64,000 bases of DNA from JANXPZ01 sp033853925 (GTDB lineage: Bacteria; Eisenbacteria; RBG-16-71-46). The notes below the pieces were generated by a model that worked only from the letters and a program-made list of their open reading frames with translations, did no database searches and was not told the DNA's origin. Made by a program: the position numbers and the translations under genes. The DNA is taken from positions 1 to 64,000 of the forward strand of contig JAWOLC010000057.1 in assembly GCA_033853925.1 (NCBI GenBank). Direction: 5' to 3'. Positions 37,287 through 44,311 of this stretch are shown piece after piece (the stretch's first letter is position 1; each line of letters starts with the position of its first letter).

Positions 37287-39018
37287 GGGGGCGCATTCCT
37301 TCGAGCGCCGCCGCGCAGGCCGCGCGCACCTCCGCGCTCCGGCCGCGAGCGCCGCGCTCGAGGATCTCTCGCGCCGCCGGGCTGCCGACGTGGGCGATGC
37401 AGCGCGCGATCGCCTGGCGGTGCTCCTGCTGATGGCCCGAGAACCAGTGCCCGCGGCGCAACTCCAGCTCGAGCTGGGGCAGGGCCTCGTCCTGCGCGGC
37501 GCCGGCCAGGCACAGGTAGATCGCGCGGCGCTCCTCGAGCGGGCGATCGAAGAAGCCCGGAGCCTGGAGGTAGCCCACGAGCAGGCGCGTCACCTCGGGG
37601 TCGCGCCCCGAGGCCAGCTGCCGCAGGACGGCGCAGAAGAGGCTCGTGTCGGCCCCCGCGAGCAGCCCGAGGAGGGCCCGGCGGGCCCCCTCGGGCGGCG
37701 TGTTGGCCAGCGCGGCGGCCACCTCCTGGCGCACGCGGAGATCCGGGTGTGCCGTCACCGTCTGGAGCAGAGCCAGCACCTCGGCCCCCCCGATGCAGCC
37801 CAGGACTCGCACGACGCTCTGGACCACGGGCGAGCGCTCGTCTCCGAGCCAGGGCGCCAACCTCTCCGGGCTGTCGATGCACAGCTCCGTGAGCGCGAGG
37901 GTCAGCACCCAGCAGGCGCGCTGCTGCCGGCTCTCGGCCAGCATCAGCATCAGCCAGTCCGTCGCCGGCGGTCCCAGCTCGCGCGCCAGCCGGGGGAATT
38001 CCTCCAGGCTCTGGCTCCCCTGGTGGTTCAGCTCGCGGACGGCGCTGGCGGCGACCACCGAGTTGGGCTGGCGCAGCTCCTCCAGGAGCCGGGTCAGCGC
38101 GCTCTCGCCGATCGTCCGACAGCGGAGGAGCTGCGCGGCCTGCCGCGCCTCGCTCCACGCCCCCACGGCGATCGCCTCCTGGAGGAGCCGCAGGAGCAGG
38201 CCCGAGAGCTCTTCCTGGTCCGCAGGGGTGGCGCCGGAGTCCCCGCACTCGCCGACGAACGCCAGCGTGGACCTCAGCAGGTCCTCCCGACTCTCGGCCT
38301 CGTATTCGCTTCGGAAGCGTGCGACCTCGGCGGGCGCCATCGCCTCCAGATCGGTGAGGAAGGTCTCGGCCGCGCCGGCGAGATCGCTCGTGGCCCAGTC
38401 GTCGGAGCGGGTCTCGACGCCCTCGGGTGCCGGCGCGGCCTCGCTCGCGGCTGCGGAGCTGCCCTGCGGCCAGGGCATCAGGGAGGGTCCGGCGGAGACG
38501 CCCTCGGACTCGGCCGCCCCGTCGCCCGGGTCCGCCTCGATCGAGACGTGCTCGACGCTCACGTGCGGCAGATCCGCGTCCCAGAGCATCGTGACCAGAT
38601 CGGCGTCCCCCGCCGCGCGATCGGTGACCTTGAGGAGCGCGTCCACCAGCGCGTCGCACTCCCGCGGCTCGATTCCGGACGCCAGCGTGAGCGTGCGGAT
38701 GCCGTCACGGAAGAACGGGCCGGCGAGGTTGTCCTCGCGCGAGCGGGCCCGGTAGAGCGGGACTCCGTTCCACGACACGTCGGTCGCGGAGAAGGCCAGG
38801 GTCAGGGAGCCGCGTTCCTGGAGGAGCGGGGCCAGGGAGGCGCCGAGCTCCTGGCGAAAGCGCACGACCGCCGGATTCCGCGGATCGTACAGGCGGCAGG
38901 TCTTGAGGGTGCGCGCGAGCTGCCCGATCCACTTCGATGCCGCCGCGCTGAAGGCGGCATCTTGCGCCGTCAGCTCCTTGACGGCTTCCGCGGCAGATCC
39001 TGCACCACGCTCGCTCAT
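37279..39018 (-). CDS. HEAT-repeat protein with N-terminal domain shared with the HD-GYP partner
   Basis: A 579-residue soluble protein. Residues about 25-160 form a domain with CRLYDPRN (41-48) and WNGVPLYR (83-90), matching the N-terminus of the HD-GYP protein encoded next. Then an acidic/Ser/Pro-rich linker (about 165-215) and a C-terminal solenoid of HEAT-like repeats (about 290-575; RSPVVQSVVRVLGCIGGAEVL, DLRVRQEVAAALANTPPEGARRALLGLL, SAEVRAACAAALEG). HEAT repeats bind proteins. It is the first gene of a two-gene operon, so it is probably a structural partner or target of the HD-GYP protein. No enzyme motif is seen. Confidence 0.8.
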   Translation of the reverse strand: MSERGAGSAAEAVKELTAQDAAFSAAASKWIGQLARTLKTCRLYDPRNPAVVRFRQELGASLAPLLQERGSLTLAFSATDVSWNGVPLYRARSREDNLAGPFFRDGIRTLTLASGIEPRECDALVDALLKVTDRAAGDADLVTMLWDADLPHVSVEHVSIEADPGDGAAESEGVSAGPSLMPWPQGSSAAASEAAPAPEGVETRSDDWATSDLAGAAETFLTDLEAMAPAEVARFRSEYEAESREDLLRSTLAFVGECGDSGATPADQEELSGLLLRLLQEAIAVGAWSEARQAAQLLRCRTIGESALTRLLEELRQPNSVVAASAVRELNHQGSQSLEEFPRLARELGPPATDWLMLMLAESRQQRACWVLTLALTELCIDSPERLAPWLGDERSPVVQSVVRVLGCIGGAEVLALLQTVTAHPDLRVRQEVAAALANTPPEGARRALLGLLAGADTSLFCAVLRQLASGRDPEVTRLLVGYLQAPGFFDRPLEERRAIYLCLAGAAQDEALPQLELELRRGHWFSGHQQEHRQAIARCIAHVGSPAAREILERGARGRSAEVRAACAAALEGMRPHG

Positions 39019-39220
39019 CGTCTCCCGATTCAGGACTGAGGGTGGATCCTGGCATCAGGCGAGGCGCTCGGGGTATCGGCCGCGGAACGAAGCCGCTTGA
39101 GCCCGCACCAGGCTCGGCCCCGAGCCGACCCGTCTCGATGCGGAGACCCCGCACGCTCGGGCAGGCGAACGGATTTCAGCCGGCGGAGGGCAAGGCCGGA
39201 GGGATCGGGGGTGTCGCCGG

Positions 39221-39248
39221 GCTCGCCCAACAGCGAAGCGCCACCGGC
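39221..39248. repeat. 28-bp intergenic repeat, copy 2
   Basis: Matches 35791-35818 at 25 of 28 positions. It runs into the hairpin at 39241-39277 downstream of the lat gene. Confidence 0.4.
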
Positions 39249-39277
39249 CCTCCTTCTGCCGCGAAGGTGGCCGGTGG
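39241..39277 (-). terminator. Hairpin after the lat gene
   Basis: Outer arms CCACCGGCC (39241-39249) and GGCCGGTGG (39269-39277) enclose an inner CCTTC/GAAGG stem, giving about 14 bp with a small internal loop. It lies 37 bp after the lat stop on the minus strand. Confidence 0.55.
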
Positions 39278-39313
39278 CCGGAGGCGACGGCGCCGCGAGC
39301 GTCGCGCCTGTCG

Positions 39314-40669
39314 CTACTTCGCCTTGACGACGAGATCCACGGCCCGCTTCAGGATCTCGAGCGCCTCGTCCACCTCGGCCGCCGTGACGTCCAGGGGCGG
39401 ACGGAAGCGGAGGCTCAGCGCCCCGCAGCCGAGGATCATCATGCCCAGCTCGTAGGCCTTGTCCTGCACGGCGTCGCGGGTCGGGCCGTCGGGGAAGTCG
39501 ATCGCGCACATGAGCCCGCGCCCGCGCGCGTTCGACAGCGCGGTCGGCCGCGCGGCCGCCAGGCTCTCGAGGCCCCGCCGCAGGTGCTCGCCCACGGTGG
39601 CCGCGTTCTGCACCAGGTGCTCGGCCTCGATGATCTCCAGGTAGCGCTGGGAACGCACCATGTCCACCAGGTTGCCGCCCCAGGTCGAGTTCAGCCGGCT
39701 CGAGACGACGAAGACGTTGTCGGGCTCCTGGTCGATGCGCGGCCCGGCCATCATGCCGCACACCTGCATCTTCTTGCCGAAGCCGAGCAGGTCGGGCTCG
39801 AGATCGAAGTGCTGGTGCGCCCACATCCGCCCGGTGAGCCCCACGCCGGCCTGCACCTCGTCCACCGCGAAGAGGGCGTCGTTCTCGTGCGCCAGGTCCC
39901 GCAGCGCCCGCAGGAACTCGCCGCGGAAGTGGTGGTCGCCGCCCTCGGCCTGGATGGGCTCGATGAGGACGCAGGCGATGTCGTCCTTGCGCTCGCGGAA
40001 GGCGGTCTTGGCCTGCTCGAGCGCTTCGGCCTCGACCTTCTGCACGCGCTCCAGCTCGGCGGCGTCCACCGGGAAGCGCAGCTTGGGATTCACCACCCGC
40101 GGCCAGTCGAACTTCGGGAAGTACTCGTACTTCCTCGGGTCGGCCGTGTTCGTCAGCGAGAGCGTGTAGCCCGAGCGGCCGTGGAACGCCTCGCGGAAGT
40201 GCAGCACCTGATGGCCCCGCTCCTCGCGGTAGCCCTTGCGGAAGTTGCGGCGCACCTTCCAGTCGAAGGCGGCCTTGAGCGCGTTCTCGACGCCCAGCGT
40301 GCCGCCGGCGACGAAGAAGGCGTGCGGCAGATAGGCGGGCTGGGCGAGGCGCCCGAAGGTCTCGACGAACTCGCCCATCTCGACCGTGTAGATGTCCGAG
40401 TTCGCCGGATTGGCGAGGGCGGCGCGCTGGAGCTTCGCCAGGAAGCCGGGCTCCTCGAGCCCCGGATGGTTGAGACCCACCGGCAGCGTGGCGAAGAAGG
40501 AGAACATGTCCAGGATCCAGCGCTGGCCACGGGCGTCCCACAGCCGCCGGCCGTGGCTCTTCTCCAGGTCCAGCACCATGTCGTAGCCGTCCGCCAGCAT
40601 GTGGCGGGCGAGTGCCGCGTGCACCTCGGAAGGCGCCAGGCGACCGGCCGATGTCGTGCTGGGGTTCAT
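39314..40669 (-). CDS. lat: L-lysine 6-aminotransferase
   Basis: A 451-residue class III PLP aminotransferase closely matching L-lysine epsilon-aminotransferase (EC 2.6.1.36), which transfers the 6-amino group of lysine to 2-oxoglutarate, giving allysine/piperideine-6-carboxylate. Diagnostic segments: FFVAGGTLGVENALKAAFDWK (119-139), AVDEVQAG with Asp270/Glu271, and GFGKKMQVCG with the Schiff-base lysine at about 300. The ATG at 40669 overlaps the TGA of lrp by 4 bp and has GAGGAG 7 bp upstream. An Lrp regulator directly upstream matches the arrangement known in mycobacteria. Roles include lysine catabolism and stationary-phase physiology. Confidence 0.92.
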   Translation of the reverse strand: MNPSTTSAGRLAPSEVHAALARHMLADGYDMVLDLEKSHGRRLWDARGQRWILDMFSFFATLPVGLNHPGLEEPGFLAKLQRAALANPANSDIYTVEMGEFVETFGRLAQPAYLPHAFFVAGGTLGVENALKAAFDWKVRRNFRKGYREERGHQVLHFREAFHGRSGYTLSLTNTADPRKYEYFPKFDWPRVVNPKLRFPVDAAELERVQKVEAEALEQAKTAFRERKDDIACVLIEPIQAEGGDHHFRGEFLRALRDLAHENDALFAVDEVQAGVGLTGRMWAHQHFDLEPDLLGFGKKMQVCGMMAGPRIDQEPDNVFVVSSRLNSTWGGNLVDMVRSQRYLEIIEAEHLVQNAATVGEHLRRGLESLAAARPTALSNARGRGLMCAIDFPDGPTRDAVQDKAYELGMMILGCGALSLRFRPPLDVTAAEVDEALEILKRAVDLVVKAK

Positions 40670-41163
40670 GTTGCTTCTCCTCTTGCGCCGGTCGCGACGA
40701 AGCTCTCTTCTTTGACCGTCGAGAGCACCATCACGGTGCGAGTCTGGCGCACGCCCTCGGTGCTGTTGAGCTGGTGGAGGATCAGCTTCTGCAGCGACTC
40801 CACGTCGCGGACCCGCACCTTGAGGAGCAGCGAGAACTCCCCCGTGATGTGATGGCACTCCTGCACTTCGTCCAGCTCGAGGAGCCGCCGGATGAAGGGC
40901 TCCTCGTACCGCGGGTGCTCGATGAAGACCTCGACGAAGGCCGTGACCTGCATGCCCACGGCCTTGGGATCCACGAGGGCGGCGAAGCGCCGGATGACCC
41001 CCGCTTGCTCGAGCTTCTTCAGCCGCTCGTTCACGGCGGCGGTGGAGAGCCCGACGTGCTTGGCGATGAGCGCCTGGCTCATCTTGCCGTCACGCTGCAC
41101 CAGCGCCAGGATGCGGCGATCCTTGGCGTCGAGTTCGTGGTTGCCGTTCGCCCTGGTGGCCAT
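40666..41163 (-). CDS. Lrp/AsnC family transcriptional regulator
   Basis: A 165-residue Lrp/AsnC regulator. Helix-turn-helix at about 26-50 (MSQALIAKHVGLSTAAVNERLKKLE) and an RAM ligand-binding domain (about 70-150; QVTAFVEVFIEHP, VQECHHITGEFSLLLKVRV). It is the first gene of the lrp-lat operon and overlaps lat by 4 bp, so it probably controls the operon in response to lysine or another amino acid. It has no ribosome-binding site: the ATG lies 6 bp after a -10 box, so the transcript should be leaderless. The left copy of the 14-bp repeat that bounds the accessory island lies just upstream of its -35. Confidence 0.92.
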   Translation of the reverse strand: MATRANGNHELDAKDRRILALVQRDGKMSQALIAKHVGLSTAAVNERLKKLEQAGVIRRFAALVDPKAVGMQVTAFVEVFIEHPRYEEPFIRRLLELDEVQECHHITGEFSLLLKVRVRDVESLQKLILHQLNSTEGVRQTRTVMVLSTVKEESFVATGARGEAT

Positions 41164-41169
41164 GGCGCT

Positions 41170-41198
41170 AGTATACGTTCGGCCTCTTGCGCGCGCAA
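41170..41198 (-). promoter_or_regulatory. Sigma-70-type promoter of lrp-lat, leaderless
   Basis: On the minus strand TTGCGC (41193-41198), a 17-bp spacer and TATACT (41170-41175). Only six bases (AGCGCC) separate the -10 box from the ATG at 41163, which puts the transcription start at or next to the start codon. Confidence 0.7.
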
Positions 41199-41202
41199 CC
41201 GT

Positions 41203-41216
41203 AGGATGTTCGGGAG
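41203..41216 (+). repeat. 14-bp direct repeat, left edge of the island
   Basis: AGGATGTTCGGGAG, followed by TGTG. The identical 14-mer, followed after one extra base by TGTG, is at 44312-44325 on the same strand. The two copies bracket the lower-GC genes and may be an attachment or target-site duplication. Confidence 0.6.
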
Positions 41217-41269
41217 TGTGGTGTTGACGCAACCCATTGCGCCCCAAGGGGCGGGCGGCTGGGCACAGT

Positions 41270-41422
41270 TTAACCCTTACGCCGCCTAGACTTGGCCCGG
41301 CGCTTCCGGGCCTTCTTCTCCGGCTTTGGCCAGCCCTCGGGCGGGCGCTTCTTGCCAAGCGCATTAGCAACTGCGCGCTCCCACGAGCCGGCAATTCTCA
41401 GCGTGTCGGACTTCCTTGCCAT
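41270..41422 (-). CDS. Small basic protein of 50 residues, unknown function
   Basis: A 50-residue frame: MARKSDTLRIAGSWERAVAN, then ALGKKRPPEGWPKPEKKARK and a very basic end. The first half looks like a small globular helix with a Trp, and PPEGWPKP is a distinct motif; the second half is Lys/Arg-rich and could bind nucleic acid or ribosomes. GGGAG lies about 7 bp before the ATG. The protein-like sequence, ribosome-binding site and fit between lrp and the gene at 41497 argue for a real gene. It is divergent from the 41497 gene. I do not know the family. Confidence 0.55.
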   Translation of the reverse strand: MARKSDTLRIAGSWERAVANALGKKRPPEGWPKPEKKARKRRAKSRRRKG

Positions 41423-41437
41423 CAGGCACACTCCCAC

Positions 41438-41466
41438 TTGCACACGGGCGGCCCCGGGTGTATAAC
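41438..41466 (+). promoter_or_regulatory. Sigma-70-type promoter of the 41497 gene
   Basis: TTGCAC (41438-41443), 17-bp spacer, TATAAC (41461-41466). Transcription would begin near 41473, about 24 bp before the ATG at 41497, which has a strong AAGGAGG at 41484-41490. Confidence 0.65.
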
Positions 41467-41496
41467 CCCTTCAGTTCGGTCCACAAGGAGGCACAC

Positions 41497-41958
41497 ATGG
41501 CTTACAAGGTCGAGGTGAGCGGTCTCACGATCTGGTGCGAGACGATCGCCGATCTTCAAGCTCTCATCAACAGTGTGACGCGAGATCAGCCGCGAAATCT
41601 GCGGCTGAATACGCCCTCTTCGTCTCGGGCCGCTGAAAGCCCCACACTGTTTCCATTGAACGGCGGTCGCTCTCGTTCGCGCGAGGAAGCTCTGACTCGG
41701 GCAGTGGCGATGCTTGAATGCGTGATCGCTGCGGGTCACGGCGGGATCTCCGCTGCCGACTTGGCGGTGGGGATGAAGGTCAAGGACGCTCGGGGCCTTG
41801 GGGGCTACGCAACGTCGGCCAGCAACTTCCTCGCAAAGGCCGGCTTCAAATTCGACAAGGTCATCCGTCAGGCCCGGAATCCAAGCGGTGTCCGCACCTG
41901 GTACGCAGGCCCGGATTCCGAACGAGCCCTTGCTGCACTCAAGCAGGCAAGCACGTGA
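41497..41958 (+). CDS. Orphan protein of 153 residues, unknown function
   Basis: The protein starts MAYKVEVSGLTIWCETIADLQALI, has a Ser/Pro-rich middle (about 37-65) and a C-terminal helical part (about 66-150) with ALTRAVAMLECVIAAGHGGISAADLAVGMKVKDARGLGG and ASNFLAKAGFKFDKVIRQ, which resembles a winged helix-turn-helix but is not identified. Strong ribosome-binding site AAGGAGG and a consensus promoter support expression. The ATG at 41497 is preferred to an upstream in-frame ATG inside the promoter. Base composition is lower in GC than flanking host genes. First plus-strand gene of the island, followed by an 11-bp hairpin terminator. Could be a small DNA-binding protein (inference). Confidence 0.7.
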   Translation: MAYKVEVSGLTIWCETIADLQALINSVTRDQPRNLRLNTPSSSRAAESPTLFPLNGGRSRSREEALTRAVAMLECVIAAGHGGISAADLAVGMKVKDARGLGGYATSASNFLAKAGFKFDKVIRQARNPSGVRTWYAGPDSERALAALKQAST

Positions 41959-42024
41959 CTGCGCGGCCAGGGAGGGTCGGCATGAGGAGGGTCTAGGGCT
42001 GGCTGGGCGGCCCAGGAACAGAAG

Positions 42025-42068
42025 CGGGGATGACGGCTCGGGCTTGCGAGAGCAGAGCGTCATCCCCG
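42025..42068 (+). terminator. 11-bp hairpin after the orphan gene
   Basis: Arms CGGGGATGACG (42025-42035) and CGTCATCCCCG (42058-42068), loop 22 nt, 66 bp after the orphan gene stop and just before the tRNA-like gene. No T-tract follows. Confidence 0.5.
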
Positions 42069-42099
42069 ACCCCAGAAAAGACGGGGCAACTTCCTACGT

Positions 42100-42182
42100 G
42101 CCGGGATGGCGAAATGGGTAAACGCGCACCGCTTGGACCGGTGTGAGCCAAACTCTTGCGGGTTCGACTCCCGTTCCCGGCA
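42100..42182 (+). tRNA. Class II tRNA or tRNA-like RNA with anticodon UGG
   Basis: A full cloverleaf can be drawn: 7-bp acceptor GCCGGGA/TCCCGGC, D-arm GCG/CGC with GGG in an 11-base loop, anticodon stem CACCG/CGGTG with loop CTTGGAC (anticodon TGG at 42134-42136), a long variable arm GAG-CCAAA-CTC, and a T-arm with loop TTCGACT. Discriminator A at 42182; no encoded CCA. The body with its long variable arm is that of tRNA-Leu, but the anticodon reads proline CCA. Proline tRNAs have a short variable loop and G37; here position 37 is A. The acceptor helix continues with seven more pairs (CCTACGT with ACGTAGG), which is unusual. It may be a recoded tRNA, a pseudo-tRNA or a tRNA-like element. Confidence 0.7.
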
Positions 42183-42214
42183 CGTAGGTAGCGTGCCCTT
42201 TCTGTCTCTTCTTG

Positions 42215-43180
42215 TCAAGAGGGCCTAACCTGCTGAGCATACGTAAGGCGCTTCCCCTCGGCCTTACGAATCGCTCGCACCGTTCGCTCGCCATCGTCCA
42301 CGTCGCGCAGGTTGTAGCGGAACTCGAACTCGCTACAGTAGCGGTGTAAGTGCTTCTTGCTAACCGAATGGAAGGTGCCGTACATCCCGCGCTTGAAGAT
42401 CGAGAAGAAGCCCTCGATGGTGTTGGTGTGCACGTCACCGCGCACGTACTCGCCGACCGAATGTTTGACCGACTCATGGCCGCCAGCAAATAGGCGCCCG
42501 ACCTTCCGGTAGAGGAAACTCTCGTCCGTCAAGAGCCGCGCATCGCGGCTGACGTGGGTGAGCACCGCACCGCGCACGCTTGGGCCAGCGTCGCCCGCGA
42601 CGTGGAGTGGCCGCAGTTCACCACCACGCTCAACCAGACCCACGACGCACGCCTTGTTGTCGCGGATGCCGATGTTCTCGTGACCGCGCCGCCGCGGCTT
42701 GCCGCCGACATACGTCTCGTCGGCCTCGACGGAGCCGACGAGTGGCCGCGCCTCGCCGGGAAGATCGGCCATCGCGTACCGGATGCGGTGCATCATGAAC
42801 AGGGCGCTCTTGTAGCTCAGGCCCGTCTGCCGCTTGATCTGGAGAGCGCTCACGCCCTTCTTGCTGGAGCACGCAGCCCAGAATGCGTAGCACCAGTGAC
42901 GGAGCGGGATACGTGAGTCCTCGAACACGGTGCCGACCCGCACGGTGAACTGCCGTCCACAGGCGCGACAGAGCCATAGGAAGCGACGGTTGCGCTCACC
43001 CGTCGCGCGGTCGCGCATCTGGTAGGACTCGCCAATCACGCCGCAACGCGGGCAGACAGCCTCGCCGTTCCAGCGCGTCTGCTCCATGAATTCGACTGCC
43101 TTTGTCTCGTCGGAGCATGCGGCTGGTAGTGCCGCCACCACGTCCGACTTGTCCTGGGCCACGCTCTGCTTGCTAGCCAT
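42215..43180 (-). CDS. IS1595 family transposase
   Basis: A 321-residue DDE-type transposase of the IS1595/ISXO2 group. N-terminal zinc ribbon with CPRCG (43-47) and CRACG (71-75), then the catalytic core with VEADETYVGGK (first Asp), LLTDES and the end pattern HTNTIEGFFSIFKRGMYGTFH typical of the family. The frame is intact and has GGAGGGAG before the ATG and a good promoter upstream. No clear terminal inverted repeats flank it within a few hundred bases, so the element may be damaged or the transposase may have been captured by the island. Confidence 0.9.
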   Translation of the reverse strand: MASKQSVAQDKSDVVAALPAACSDETKAVEFMEQTRWNGEAVCPRCGVIGESYQMRDRATGERNRRFLWLCRACGRQFTVRVGTVFEDSRIPLRHWCYAFWAACSSKKGVSALQIKRQTGLSYKSALFMMHRIRYAMADLPGEARPLVGSVEADETYVGGKPRRRGHENIGIRDNKACVVGLVERGGELRPLHVAGDAGPSVRGAVLTHVSRDARLLTDESFLYRKVGRLFAGGHESVKHSVGEYVRGDVHTNTIEGFFSIFKRGMYGTFHSVSKKHLHRYCSEFEFRYNLRDVDDGERTVRAIRKAEGKRLTYAQQVRPS

Positions 43181-43203
43181 GATCTCCCTCCATTCGTGCC
43201 TCT

Positions 43204-43233
43204 ATTATGCAACGGGAACGATCGTTGCGTCAA
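43204..43233 (-). promoter_or_regulatory. Promoter of the transposase with a palindromic spacer
   Basis: On the minus strand TTGACG (43228-43233), an 18-bp spacer and CATAAT (43204-43209). The spacer contains the perfect 10-bp palindrome AACGATCGTT (43217-43226), a possible repressor site between the two promoter elements. Confidence 0.65.
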
Positions 43234-43272
43234 GTAAAATATTCCATGGCACGAACGGTGCAAAAAATGTGC

Positions 43273-43300
43273 TTGAAGCCCTGCCTGGATCGGCTAATCT
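43273..43300 (+). promoter_or_regulatory. Promoter of the Panacea toxin-antitoxin pair
   Basis: TTGAAG (43273-43278), 16-bp spacer, TAATCT (43295-43300). Transcription would start near 43307, about 90 bp before the antitoxin ATG. GAGG at 43386-43389 is the ribosome-binding site. Confidence 0.55.
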
Positions 43301-43395
43301 ACCTGCGGGAACGTGCCGAAAGACCTAGTTAATGCCGCCAGTCCCCAGCCGAGACGGCGGGGCGACTTGGACCCGCGAAAGGACCGAGGTCGCCA

Positions 43396-43878
43396 ATGGC
43401 TGAAGCCACGTTGGAACAGGTTGCAAACTACCTCATTTGGCGCTTGCAGGATGCCGGCGATCCCGTAACACACCTCAAGCTCCAGAAGTTGGTGTACTAC
43501 GCCCAGGCTTGGCACTTGGCGCTTTACGACACTCCGCTACTTGACGAAACGTTCGAGGCCTGGGTTCACGGGCCAGTCTGCCGCAACCTGTACCGGCAGT
43601 TCTCGCACAAGGGCTGGCAGACAATCACGCTCGAGGCCCAACCGGAGACGCCTTCGGAACACGTTTGCTCTCATCTCGATGATGTTCTTGAGGCATATGG
43701 CTCGTTCGGAGCCTGGGCTCTTGAGCGGCTGGTACACGAAGAAACACCGTGGAAAGAAGCCCGTGGCGCCCTCCCCCTGGATGCACCGTGCGATAACCGC
43801 ATCGATAACGAGTCCATGAGGCGGTTCTACGCTGCCATGCGAGCCAATGCCCAGAATCAAGCCCCCGAAACTGCCTAA
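43396..43878 (+). CDS. Panacea (DUF4065) domain protein, predicted antitoxin
   Basis: A 160-residue protein made up of one Panacea/DUF4065 domain (also called SocA-like): VANYLIWRLQDAGDPVTHLKLQKLVYYAQAWHLALYDTPLLDETFEAWVHGPVCRNLYR at about 8-67 contains the hallmark LKLQKLVYYAQ and FEAWVHGPV motifs. The family neutralises many unrelated toxins (the PanA antitoxins). The gene comes first and overlaps the next gene by 32 bp, as expected for a toxin-antitoxin operon. Composition is island-like. The C-terminal 40 residues carry no motif and may be the toxin-specific part. Confidence 0.85.
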   Translation: MAEATLEQVANYLIWRLQDAGDPVTHLKLQKLVYYAQAWHLALYDTPLLDETFEAWVHGPVCRNLYRQFSHKGWQTITLEAQPETPSEHVCSHLDDVLEAYGSFGAWALERLVHEETPWKEARGALPLDAPCDNRIDNESMRRFYAAMRANAQNQAPETA

Positions 43879-44266
43879 GACCCACGGGAGGATCCCGGAG
43901 CAGACACCACCTCCAAGCGGGGTGGTGTTTGGCTTCAAGTACTGGGATCATTCCTCAAAGTTCTCCCTGTCGGACCGGGAGGCCAGATACTTCCTCAAAC
44001 TGTTTGAGCGGCTCAAGTCGGTCTGCCAGAGCCAGATTGTTGAACTCAGGACGAATAACAGCCCGGCACTGCGCTTTCATCCAATCCGCTGGGAGGAAAC
44101 CTCGGAGCCCGGCGGTTTCCCCGTCCCCCAGCACCTCCATGACTCCGAGTGTTTCCAGTTCTCAGTTAGTGCAAATGAGCATGGCAGGGTGCACGGTTTT
44201 GTGACGGGAAACACCTTCCATGTCGTTTGGTTTGACCCCTGCCACCAACTGTATCCATGCCACTGA
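43847..44266 (+). CDS. Putative toxin paired with the Panacea antitoxin
   Basis: A 139-residue protein encoded directly after and overlapping the DUF4065 gene. After a Pro/Lys-rich N-terminus it has SKFSLSDREARYFLKLFERLKS (helical), VELRTNNSPALRFHPIRWEET and a C-terminal VHGFVTGNTFHVVWFDPCHQLYP, which recalls the ending of RelE/YoeB-fold mRNA interferases, though no catalytic residues can be assigned with certainty. Function as a toxin is inferred from position. No ribosome-binding site precedes the ATG at 43847, so translation is probably coupled; GTG codons at 43922 and 43925 are alternative starts. Confidence 0.6.
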   Translation: MPRIKPPKLPKTHGRIPEQTPPPSGVVFGFKYWDHSSKFSLSDREARYFLKLFERLKSVCQSQIVELRTNNSPALRFHPIRWEETSEPGGFPVPQHLHDSECFQFSVSANEHGRVHGFVTGNTFHVVWFDPCHQLYPCH

Positions 44267-44311
44267 CCGTCCAGCCGGCTACTCCCCATTTGCGTTAAGT
44301 ACACACTTCCG

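Noticed and set aside
42160..42182. tRNA 3' end as an integration site
   Set aside because: No second copy of the tRNA 3' end is found at either island edge; the 14-bp repeats do not match it.
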